A stretch of DNA of 23,484 nucleotides from Paulinella micropora (lineage: Eukaryota; Cercozoa; Imbricatea; Euglyphida). This document shows positions 15,377-23,028 of this stretch, one piece after another. Position 1 is the first letter of the stretch. The number at the start of each line of letters is the position of its first letter. The position numbers were made by a program, and so were the translations under genes. The notes under the pieces were generated by a model. That model was not told the DNA's origin. It worked only from the letters and a program-made list of their open reading frames with translations, and searched no databases. Where the stretch lies: contig BJOX01000064.1 of NCBI GenBank assembly GCA_009731375.1, forward strand, positions 148,458 to 171,941, given 5' to 3'.

Positions 15377-15623
15377 TGTTAAAATCCCCGAAGATAGCTC
15401 GTTAAAAAGTCTGTAATACAACCAAACACAAATCCCCAAAGGAGAATGATGTCTCGCTATATTAGCTCAGTGAAACCGCACAAAAGAAAGCGGCAACAGA
15501 CAAAGGTTAAAATTGCATTAGGTCAAATCCGGCCAAACGATATTGAAATAATGGGAAGAAACTAGGTGCACCTGACACAAAAAAGTGTACTTTTTACCGG
15601 CTATCCGGGGGGTGATGCCTACA
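15377..15623 (-). repeat. 5' LTR of the full-length element (subtype B)
   Basis: This 247-bp LTR has TG...CA ends and differs from the 3' LTR at 5163-5411 by four substitutions and a 2-nt deletion in an A run. Leader sequence lies on the inner side and ACAC, the candidate target duplication, on the outer side. By family knowledge it should contain the promoter; no clear TATA box is visible apart from an AT-rich TAATATAG. Confidence 0.93.

Positions 15624-15627
<4 letters not shown>

Positions 15628-15671
<44 letters not shown>
15628..15671. repeat. (GA)n microsatellite at the element boundary
   Basis: About 22 GA units begin directly after the ACAC flank of the 5' LTR. The element either inserted beside an existing GA/AC repeat or the repeat grew there later. 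Confidence 0.95.
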
Positions 15672-15673
<2 letters not shown>

Positions 15674-16410
15674 CACACATGATTTGTCTGCTGGATGAAT
15701 GCGTTAAAATTTTAGAGAAGAGAGAACGGCGTGCCCTCCCTGCACACAACCTGGCCTGTGGGCGCCTGGCGGACGCTGTCTTCTCGTTCGCTGCAGCCAG
15801 AGATCCTTTTTCAGCTCTCTTTTATTATGTATTGTTTTGCTTGCACCCCATCCACTCCTTGGTCTCTCTTGTGGGATTTGGGAATAAATATATAAAGTTT
15901 ATTGAAAAAACCACAAGAAAAAAAATCCGAGAGAAAAAGGGACCCACAGCCAGACCCCACAACCGGTTGGCAGCAACATCATGCAATGTCTTTTTTTCTA
16001 GAGCTGAAAACAGAAAAGATGTCTGTGCAGAGTTTTAAATACGATGCTCTTCTTTGCAGCGATGTACTTTATTTCTCACTCTCTCGTCGTGTCGTGTGTT
16101 TTTATAGCCAGATTGCAGTACTTTAGCACAAACAACAAGACTTCTTTGTTTCTGTACGGTTTCGAAATTCCCTTCTTCTTGTTTATTTAGAGAACAATTT
16201 TATAATTTGACTCAAGCAAGGTCCACATGAAAAGTAATGCTATTAAGCTAATACATTTATCGAGGTGGCTCAGTAATATTAAATCTTGCTTGAGTTTAGC
16301 ATCAAGTATTAATATAAATAGTCTGCATATGAGTCTGGGCGCGGATTTGAAGCGATATCAGTGTCTATATATGTAGGATAGATAATGTACAGAGAAGTAT
16401 GTCTGCTCGT
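15672..16410. other. Non-coding, no recognised feature
   Basis: A 119-codon open frame (15679-16038, plus) has no recognisable domain, becomes Lys-rich and low in complexity, and is not supported as a gene. The rest is AT-rich with no repeat match. Confidence 0.45.
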
Positions 16411-16637
16411 GGGGGGCGGGGGGGGGGGGGGTTAAAGGGGGGGGGGGGGGGGGGGGGGGGGGNNNNNNNNNNNNNNNNNNNNNNNNNNNNNNNNNNNNNN
16501 NNNNNNNNNNNNNNNNNNNNNNNNNNNNNNNNNNNNNNNNNNNNNNNNNNNNNNNNNNNNNNNNNNNNNNNNNNNNNNNNNNNNNNNNNNNNNNNNNNNN
16601 NNNNNNNNNNNNNNNNNNNNNNNNNNNNNNNNNNNNN

Positions 16638-16672
<35 letters not shown>
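16411..16672. repeat. Poly-G tracts flanking a 175-N gap
   Basis: Runs of G (16411-16431 with one C, 16437-16462 and 16638-16672) border N from 16463 to 16637. This N run is not the 10-base placeholder seen elsewhere, so it is probably a size estimate or masked low-quality sequence within a long G tract. Confidence 0.95.
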
Positions 16673-16673
<1 letters not shown>

Positions 16674-16676
16674 TTA

Positions 16677-16706
16677 AAGAGAGAGAGAGAGAGAGGAGAG
16701 AGAAAG

Positions 16707-16741
<35 letters not shown>

Positions 16742-16872
16742 TAAGACGGTGTGGGAAAGGCACTGCCTACATACATGCATACGTACACACAATGTAAGCA
16801 TAACATAACATACCATAACATAACATAACATAACATGACAAACATAACCTACATAACATACATAACATACAT
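16677..16872. repeat. (GA)n array followed by (CATAA)n-type repeat
   Basis: A GA array with a few GG or AA interruptions (16677-16742) is followed by about 50 bp of unique sequence. Pentamer-like CATAA units follow (about 16796-16836) and pass into CATACATAA-type units to 16872. Confidence 0.9.
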
Positions 16873-16892
16873 TTATTTTTGTTTTTATTTCT

Positions 16893-16907
16893 TTGGACCG
16901 AGAAAGC

Positions 16908-16938
<31 letters not shown>

Positions 16939-17001
16939 GAGGAAAAAAAAAGAAAGAAAGAAAGTAAGAAAGAAAGAAAGAAAGAAAGAAAAAAAAAGAA
17001 A

Positions 17002-17034
<33 letters not shown>

Positions 17035-17037
17035 AAG

Positions 17038-17068
<31 letters not shown>

Positions 17069-17291
17069 GGCTAGCCAGAGAGAGAGTGTGTGTGTGAGTG
17101 AGGGAGAGAAAGAGAAAGAAAGGAGGGAAAGGCAGGAAAGGAAGGAAAGGAAGGAAAGGAAGGAGAGGAAGGAAAGGAAAGGAGAGGAAGGAAAGGAAAA
17201 AAAGGAAGGAAATGAAGGAAAGGAAGGAAATGAAGGAAAGGAAGGAAAGGAAGGAAAGGAAGGAAAGGAAAGGAAGAAAGAAGAGACAGGC
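16893..17291. repeat. About 400-bp nearly pure purine tract: (AAAG)n, (GA)n, (GGAAA)n
   Basis: The plus strand is almost only A and G: AAAG units (16904-16988), GA units (to about 17070), a short GT/GA break near 17071-17100, then GGAAA and GGAA units to about 17280. Long open frames on both strands here are translated repeat (Lys/Glu/Arg one way, Ser/Phe/Leu the other). Confidence 0.95.
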
Positions 17292-17439
17292 ACTAAGACA
17301 GACAGACAAACTACCAAAACGTTGCTCTTTCCAGCTTGCTTGCTTCAAGCTTGACCAAGGTCAGGCACCACCACCGGAGGGAGCAAATATTTTAAGTATT
17401 GAGAGCTTTGGTCAGCAGGTTCTGACAAAACTCAGAGAG

Positions 17440-17680
17440 TTCTGGTGTAAGTCAGTCCAATACAATTCCAGTGGAAATTCATCTAAAGTTTTTTCTACTG
17501 GATTTCGACAGGAATTCCAGTGGATCGAAGATCAGTGAGTAATCCAGTAGAAATCCAGTCGATTTCCACCAGAATTTCAGCACCAAGTGGAATTCCACTG
17601 GATTATTTTTACACTGGAATTCTAGTAGAAATAGAGTAGAAATCTACTAGAATTCCATTGTATTTGACGAGATTGTTATC
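17440..17680. repeat. Cluster of short, partly palindromic repeats around CCAGTGGAATTCCACTGG
   Basis: Variants of ATTCCAGTGGA, ATCCAGTAGAAATCCAGT and their complements recur at least eight times in 240 bp, with the palindrome-bearing AGTGGAATTCCACT at about 17586-17599. The spacing is irregular, so this is not a clean tandem array. It has no coding potential. Confidence 0.65.
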
Positions 17681-17705
17681 CACCTCGACTTTTTCATAGA
17701 CCAGC

Positions 17706-17738
17706 CCCACCTGCTCCACAAAAATTTGTGGAGGTGGG
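17706..17738. other. Hairpin-forming inverted repeat
   Basis: CCCACC-TGC-TCCACA and TGTGGAGGTGGG form a 12-bp stem with a 3-base bulge around an A/T loop. It lacks a terminator-type T run, and nothing nearby suggests a function. Confidence 0.5.
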
Positions 17739-18001
17739 TCTGCTTTTGGCAACGGGTGGTGTCAGGATGATGTTTCATCTGAATCAACTTCCACACCAAA
17801 GGAGGACCATTCATTTTACCAGTTCACAACTTTCCAAACCATCTTCCCTGACCCAACTTTTTACATCAATAAAAGCCAGTTGCTTGCGGCCATAAGACCC
17901 AGCTCTCTGGCACAATTTCCTCATCCATAGGAAGTTCGGCGACCAAAAAACAGTTTTACCAAGAACAGATCTACCAGACCCTATTTTTCCGCGACACCGG
18001 A

Positions 18002-18255
18002 GCGTAGAAAAAGAAGGGCTGGTGGCGAGACTAACTTCAGTTGCTTCCTAGACAGGCCGCTGAGAGAGGGAAAGTGGCATTATTACATGATCCGACCCAA
18101 CAAATTTTGATTGTGTTAGGCTAACTTCAGTTGCGTCCTAGACAGGTGCTTGGAGAAATGCATATTCTCCCGCCTTCTGTCCCCGCCTTCTCATAAAGCC
18201 ACCGTCAGACCTCCAGCACCAGTTGCGTAGAAAAAGAAGGGCTGGTGGCGAGACT
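18002..18255. repeat. Rearranged block of interleaved direct repeats
   Basis: A 31-bp sequence starting GCGTAGAAAAAGAAGGGCTG is present twice without change (18002-18032 and 18225-18255). A 26-bp sequence starting CTAACTTCAGTTGC occurs at 18031-18056 and 18121-18146 with one mismatch. The inverted RT fragment (18156-18220) lies between the second copies. The pattern is that of a patchwork made during break repair. Confidence 0.8.
18156..18220 (-). repeat. Inverted 65-bp reverse-transcriptase fragment, arm 1 of an inverted repeat
   Basis: This is the exact reverse complement of 18558-18622, the first 65 bp of the truncated plus-strand element, with 337 bp between the arms. It matches that copy and not the full-length element, which differs at several of these bases. 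Confidence 0.95.
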
Positions 18256-18471
18256 TTGGGATGTATAATTTATCGTTCAAGCATCAACAATACAGAAAAT
18301 TTTAGGGCTTGGTGGCGGTGACTCGTTTTTTATGTATTACGCGCCGGGCCATTTCGTACTTATCTACTGCTATATCAGTATCCTGCACTGTTGTATATAC
18401 GTAGGTATGTGTCTAAGCATGTATACGTCTTTGTATATGTATATTCAGGGATTAATCTAGATACGGTACAG

Positions 18472-18499
18472 CGGTACCGCATGATACCGTGCGGTACCG
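18472..18499. other. Short hairpin with GGTACC in both arms
   Basis: CGGTACCGCA and TGCGGTACCG pair as a 10-bp stem around an 8-base loop. It lies in the spacer between the two 65-bp inverted arms, among further GGTAC and TACCG words (18462-18501). Confidence 0.6.
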
Positions 18500-18565
18500 T
18501 TCAAATTTATGAAAAAATTCCTTATATTTTCTATGTATGTAAATATTTTGTTAACAAGGTGCTGG

Positions 18566-21500
18566 AGGTCTGACGGTGGCTTTATGAGAAGGCGGGGACA
18601 GAAGGCGGGAGAATATGCATTTTGCTATATCGATGACATTATCGTATACTCTAACACAATGGAGGAGCATATCGATCATTTGTCCGATATATTCAGGCGC
18701 ATCGGAGCTTTTGGCCTGAAGTGCAATCTAAAGAAGTGTCAACTTGCCAAGACGAGTGTGACATACTTAGGGTACGAGATCTCCCATAATCGAGTCTCGA
18801 TATCCAAAGAGAAGAGGGAGGAGATTATGAATCGACCGATACCGAAGAACCGCACTGAATTGCACTCATTCCTTGCGATGGCGCAATACTATAGCCAGTT
18901 TATACCCGATTGGGGTGCAACACGGGCTAAAGTGGAGAAAATGATAGATTTTGGAGACTTTGAGAAGTGGGACGAAGAGGCTTTGCAAGCGTTTCATGCG
19001 CTCAAAGATCTCATTTACAAAGACCCGAAAGACGGAGGACTGGTGTTAACGATGCCCGACTTTACGAAACAATTCGTAGTCGATACAGACGCATCTAAGT
19101 TTGCGATTGGGGCTGTATTACAACAAGAGGATGAGGAGAAGAAATTACGCCCAATCATGTTTATTAGTAGGAAGTTGTGTGCGGCGGAGAGAAACTATTG
19201 CACAAGGCAAAGAGAGGCGTTGGCGGTAGTATGGGCCCTCAAGAGGCTCAGAGAGTATTTGTGGGGAGGACCTCAATTTACTGTCAGAACTGATCATCAT
19301 AACCTGTTATGGTTGATGAATCATGAACAGACGGGACGGCTGGCGCGGTGGCAAGCGTTCTTGTCTTGTTTCGATTTTACAATGGTCCATCTACCGGGAA
19401 AGCGAAATGTGGTCGCTGATAGCCTCTCTAGGCTAGAGTTTAACTCAGAAGTATCGGCGTTGGTGTCCACGGTGGAGATGGAAGACTTGTCCACTGACAA
19501 GGTGTATGAGGTCAGCCACATTGAGGCGATGGAGATGGCGAGTGGAGTCCGATATGACCGCACAGGTCTACGGTACAGTCCACAAGGCCCGGATCACGGG
19601 ATATGTTGTGAGCTACATACCCAGGAGGACGCTGAGTGGTCCTATGAGGTATATGAGAATGCGAAGGCGAACATAAGAGAGGAAGAGGAGACGCAGGAAG
19701 TTTATGCGGAGCCTCCTCAAGAGCGGAGAAGTGACCTAGACGATGACCCGGAAAGAATCGGGGTACGGCTAGAAGATGGTACTATCCATATAGCCTCGCC
19801 TACCGCATGGAGGCAACAACAGGCTCAAGATCCGGAGTTTAAAGAACTGATACAGTTATATCAGAACCCGGATGAGCTACGGATGACGAAAGCGATCAAA
19901 GATCAGATGAAGGAGATGGGATGGAGAGATGGTCTACTGTGGTACAAGGGCCTTCACGGTCGCTATGCGTCACAGCCGGACAAATGGACCCTTTGGGTAC
20001 CGGAGAGTCTGAGACGATTTATATTTGTCGCAGCCCACAATTGCCCACTTTTGGCGCATCCGGGTCGACAACGAACTCATATGTTCGTAGCGAGGCGATT
20101 CTGGTGGAAGAAGATGAAGGAGGAGATAGATCAGGCGGTGGATGCATGCATCCCGTGCAAGATAAACAAAACACCACTGAAGGCAAATTTCGGCCTGATT
20201 GGCGAATTTCCTCTTCATGCGGGGATGTTTGAGTTTATACACATTGATCATGTGGGACCTTTCCCAGAATCGAAGGATGGTTACAAATACCTCCTTACGG
20301 CTATTGACAGAGCCACCAACTATGTGTGGATCATCCCTGTCAAAGACGTTACCGGCAAGACGACGGCCGAGGCGCTGATCGATAGGATCATCTCACAGAT
20401 CGGAGTACCAAGAAAGATATGTTCTGATCGAGGCTCGGACTTTAATAACGAGGTCATCGACAAACTATCTAAGTATTACGGGATGAAATGGCAATATGTT
20501 ACTGCCTATAACCCGCGAGCAAATGGGAAAATCGAGCGGGTACACAGACCCCTCAAAGCCTCGCTAAAGATGTATTGCACGAAGAAGGAGAATCAAAGAG
20601 CATGGGTCGAGGCAGCACCATCATTTGCGTTTGCAATGAACTGTCTACCCTCTACGGCGTTAGGAGGCTCGAAGAGCTCAATCTCGCCATATCAGTTAGT
20701 ATATGGGCGTGAGCCTGATATCCCGACTTCGCTCCTTCACCCAAAAGACACTTGGGCGGATGCGGATGAGTTGTTTGGGATGAGACTTAGAGTGAAGATG
20801 GAGGCGGAACAAATAGTCAGGGCGCATAGAGAGGCGGAGCGCCGAAAGACTGATGCTGAAGGGGTGCGACAAGCGCACTTGGATCAGATCAAGTTCCAGG
20901 TCGGGGATATTGTACTATTGTACCATCCTCAAGTCCCGAAGGGAGTCAGCTCTAAGCTGTTCACTCACTGGAAAGGACCTTATCAGATTATGGAACAGAC
21001 GGGACCTCTGAATTACAAGATCAGGGGTAGAGGGAAGGTGCAAATTGTGAATGTAAGAAGGCTGATTAAGTATGATCCCTTCTTACTGGAAGATGAATCC
21101 GTTGAGGAGGCGTTAAAACGGATGAAGGATGATTTCAAAGAGGTGCCGCCCATCCACAAGGAGGCTGGCATAGACCAAGACGATGCTTATCGGGCACCGA
21201 TAGCTGAGAAGGAGGAGAGTGAGGTGGACAGCAAGGAGAAGACTGACCGCATAAGCGCGGTGGGGACTCAGTCCAAGTCTCCGCGAGAGCATAGCGGAAA
21301 GAAGGAGAAGATCACAGAGGCGCAGCTAAGGAGAGCGCGGAATGATCTTATCAACGACCAACCGAGGAAGGCGATGAGGTCGATGAGATCAAAGGACGTC
21401 CACCAGGAGGAGGAGGGGACGGACACTGACCCAAACGCGGGCAACGTTGAGATTGTCCATGAGCGATGGAAGGAAGGCGATGCGATAGCAACCATCGCAT

Positions 21501-21964
21501 GGGTGAAAAATGTTTTCTATCTGATGAGACCAGCGGAACAACATGTCGCTGATGACACTCTCTCAGACTTATACTTGATGCGGGTCGTGGCGGTCCCACG
21601 ACAGATGCGTGTCACACGGACACTCAAAATATCATCAGCCGCAAAGATAGTACAACCGATACTCCAGTTCTGGAGAAGTATGGACCCGGTTGAGGATCCA
21701 AAGGCAAGACATTATCTGCCAGTATATAAAGACGCAAAAAGTCTCGAGACATGGGATGATACAATTACTCCCAGAGACAAGGATTACACTGCGTGGACCA
21801 TTCAGACACTGCCAAGAGGAGTGCTTGATGTCCCTTTTGAATTATCGTTGGGCGGAATCCCTAATAAGATCTGGGACATTCTCGAACAGTCAAAGTTCGA
21901 TCTGACTTTTGTTGGTGGTCCTCCACCAGGCAAAGAAATCCGCGCCAGACGACGAAGGCAGTGA
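18566..21964 (+). CDS. Pol, 5'-truncated: end of RT, RNase H, integrase, GPY/F-type module and extension
   Basis: Homology to Pol starts near 18566. The open frame extends upstream to an ATG at 18509, but those codons come from flanking DNA. Visible motifs: YIDDIIVYS (from 18626); RNase H VVDTDASKFAIGAVL, RQREALAVVW and TDHHNL; integrase zinc region H-x6-H-x29-C-x2-C; integrase core with Asp at 20246, Asp at 20426 and Glu at 20534, the last pair spaced D-x35-E as in retroviral-type integrases; HWKGPYQI; and the unknown C-terminal block (about 21464-21964) ending in a basic tail. There are no stops or frameshifts in about 1130 codons. Without a promoter and the first half of RT it cannot make a working polymerase, so it is a gene fragment, but integrase and RNase H look intact. 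The stop is TGA. Confidence 0.95.
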   Translation, partial: RSDGGFMRRRGQKAGEYAFCYIDDIIVYSNTMEEHIDHLSDIFRRIGAFGLKCNLKKCQLAKTSVTYLGYEISHNRVSISKEKREEIMNRPIPKNRTELHSFLAMAQYYSQFIPDWGATRAKVEKMIDFGDFEKWDEEALQAFHALKDLIYKDPKDGGLVLTMPDFTKQFVVDTDASKFAIGAVLQQEDEEKKLRPIMFISRKLCAAERNYCTRQREALAVVWALKRLREYLWGGPQFTVRTDHHNLLWLMNHEQTGRLARWQAFLSCFDFTMVHLPGKRNVVADSLSRLEFNSEVSALVSTVEMEDLSTDKVYEVSHIEAMEMASGVRYDRTGLRYSPQGPDHGICCELHTQEDAEWSYEVYENAKANIREEEETQEVYAEPPQERRSDLDDDPERIGVRLEDGTIHIASPTAWRQQQAQDPEFKELIQLYQNPDELRMTKAIKDQMKEMGWRDGLLWYKGLHGRYASQPDKWTLWVPESLRRFIFVAAHNCPLLAHPGRQRTHMFVARRFWWKKMKEEIDQAVDACIPCKINKTPLKANFGLIGEFPLHAGMFEFIHIDHVGPFPESKDGYKYLLTAIDRATNYVWIIPVKDVTGKTTAEALIDRIISQIGVPRKICSDRGSDFNNEVIDKLSKYYGMKWQYVTAYNPRANGKIERVHRPLKASLKMYCTKKENQRAWVEAAPSFAFAMNCLPSTALGGSKSSISPYQLVYGREPDIPTSLLHPKDTWADADELFGMRLRVKMEAEQIVRAHREAERRKTDAEGVRQAHLDQIKFQVGDIVLLYHPQVPKGVSSKLFTHWKGPYQIMEQTGPLNYKIRGRGKVQIVNVRRLIKYDPFLLEDESVEEALKRMKDDFKEVPPIHKEAGIDQDDAYRAPIAEKEESEVDSKEKTDRISAVGTQSKSPREHSGKKEKITEAQLRRARNDLINDQPRKAMRSMRSKDVHQEEEGTDTDPNAGNVEIVHERWKEGDAIATIAWVKNVFYLMRPAEQHVADDTLSDLYLMRVVAVPRQMRVTRTLKISSAAKIVQPILQFWRSMDPVEDPKARHYLPVYKDAKSLETWDDTITPRDKDYTAWTIQTLPRGVLDVPFELSLGGIPNKIWDILEQSKFDLTFVGGPPPGKEIRARRRRQ

Positions 21965-22791
21965 CAAAGAAACTATTTTTCTTTATGCGTCTCAAATAAA
22001 CTGATTGATTGCCCACGGCGTATCATGATTTGATCATGCATCATCAGTTATCAATATGAATATTAAAAAGACTCAGTGATATAACTTGGCATTCGATCGC
22101 AACATACGAGTGCGAAAGGTCGATCGACGATGATACTACACCGTATACGGGGATCGCTAGTGTATTGAGCGATGGTGTTCCCGGGTATGACCCTTTCCAA
22201 GTCCTGGGATGATGTTCTCGAAAATGAAATGTTCTCTGAAACTTTCATTAAATTATTTTTTACGATAGATTATATACTGTCGTACCTGAGCACGGTCAAT
22301 CTCTACTTGTGTCGGTATATCGCAGGGTCGGGTACATACACCTCGACTTCGGATATAGCTATTAGGACTGGCCCCCTAATACTATATCATAGGATATCCG
22401 CCTTATACAAGGGTATGTCATTAAAAAAGACAATGTACTTACGATCTCCCTGTGAATAATAATAATAATAATGATAATGATAACAAGAAGAAGGAGATCA
22501 AAGGGGGAATCGTACTACAGCACCACGTTGCTTGTATTTTTTTATTAATAGTACGCTTGTTCTTGACATACTGCCGAAAAGAAAATTGAGGGGAAGGAGT
22601 TCAAAATTTACAAGAAAGGCTAGAGAATCCGCTTTGACGTGCCGTATGAGGATATATTTATCGTCTTTTAGCGTCTATCCGTGGGTCGATGCGCTGTGTG
22701 GCATGACTCCATAGCGCATACTATTTGCAGAAAGAAATCAGAAGGTGTATGACGAAAATGCTATTTCCGTCATAAAATCGGGAGGGGGTAC
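21965..22791 (+). other. 3' untranslated region of the truncated element
   Basis: The 827 bp between pol and the 3' LTR align with the equivalent region of the full-length element (5412-6223), most clearly at about 22090-22400. An ATAAT/AAT microsatellite-like patch (22456-22480) is specific to this copy. No gene is seen. Confidence 0.75.
22774..22791 (+). promoter_or_regulatory. Polypurine tract of the truncated element
   Basis: AAAATCGGGAGGGGGTAC lies directly before the 3' LTR and corresponds to AAAAATGGGAAGGGGTAC in the full-length copy. The purine core and the GTAC next to the LTR are conserved. Confidence 0.75.
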
Positions 22792-23028
22792 TGTAGGCAT
22801 CACCCCCGGATAGCCGGTAAAAAGTACCTTTTCCTGGTGACAGGTGCACCAGCTTGTTTTTCAGTATTATTTGTCCGGATTGGACCTGATGCCATTTTAT
22901 TCCTGGTCTGTTGCCGTTTTCCTTTTTTGGCTTCACTGAGCTAATACAACGAGACATCATTCTCATTCTTGAGGACTGTGTTTGGTTGTATTACCGACTT
23001 TTTTCGAGCTATCGTTGGGGGCATTACA
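22792..23028 (+). repeat. 3' LTR of the truncated element (subtype A)
   Basis: This 237-bp LTR runs from TGTAGGCATCACC to GCATTACA. It is closest to the LTR at 143-379. The base after it starts ATTT; the partner duplication was lost with the 5' end, so no target duplication can be tested. It has AATACA where the 3' LTR at 5163-5411 has AATAAA. Confidence 0.92.

Larger units (their letters stand above)
5163..15623 (-). mobile_element. Near-complete Ty3/gypsy-type LTR retrotransposon (copy 3)
   Basis: The 10.46-kb element (length includes two 10-N gaps) has two similar LTRs with TG...CA ends. Between them, in the minus-strand sense, are a primer-binding site, leader, Gag, a protease-like region, reverse transcriptase, RNase H, integrase with a GPY/F-type module, a long Pol extension, a 3' UTR and a polypurine tract. 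The order RT-RNase H-integrase puts it in the Ty3/gypsy group (Metaviridae); I see no chromodomain and no envelope gene. The LTRs differ by four substitutions and one 2-nt indel over about 247 bp, so the insertion is fairly recent. Several breaks in the coding sequence suggest this copy is not fully functional, although draft sequencing error could explain some of them. Confidence 0.93.
18558..23028 (+). mobile_element. 5'-truncated retrotransposon of the same family (copy 4)
   Basis: The element begins abruptly inside reverse transcriptase, a few codons before the YIDD motif. It continues through RNase H, integrase, the Pol extension, 3' UTR, polypurine tract and 3' LTR. It lacks 5' LTR, leader, Gag, protease and the first part of RT. 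Its Pol is roughly 90% identical in protein to the full-length element by eye, but its LTR is of subtype A, matching 143-379 and 2593-2831. The truncation point coincides with the end of a perfect 65-bp inverted repeat, so a rearrangement probably removed the 5' part. Confidence 0.93.

Noticed and set aside
16009-16025. 17-bp match (AACAGAAAAGATGTCTG) to the element leader at 15134-15150
   Set aside because: Isolated short match without extension on either side; not enough to call a leader fragment.
15679-16038. 119-codon plus-strand open frame with a hydrophobic middle
   Set aside because: No recognisable domain, low-complexity Lys-rich end, no homology within the window and no sign of splicing or conservation.
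16358-17538. Long Ser/Phe/Leu-rich (minus) and Lys/Glu/Arg-rich (plus) open frames
   Set aside because: They are translated purine/pyrimidine microsatellite and include 175 N; no domain or start context supports a gene.
17706-17738. Hairpin considered as a terminator or small RNA
   Set aside because: No T run, no promoter or gene nearby, and the setting is eukaryotic.
18509-18565. Apparent ATG start and hydrophobic N-terminus of the truncated Pol
   Set aside because: The first 19 codons come from AT-rich flanking DNA upstream of the breakpoint; homology to Pol begins after them.
143-23028. CRISPR-like repeats from the five scattered copies of a 240-bp sequence
   Set aside because: The copies are dispersed, in both orientations, have TG...CA ends and target duplications, and flank retrotransposon genes: they are LTRs.
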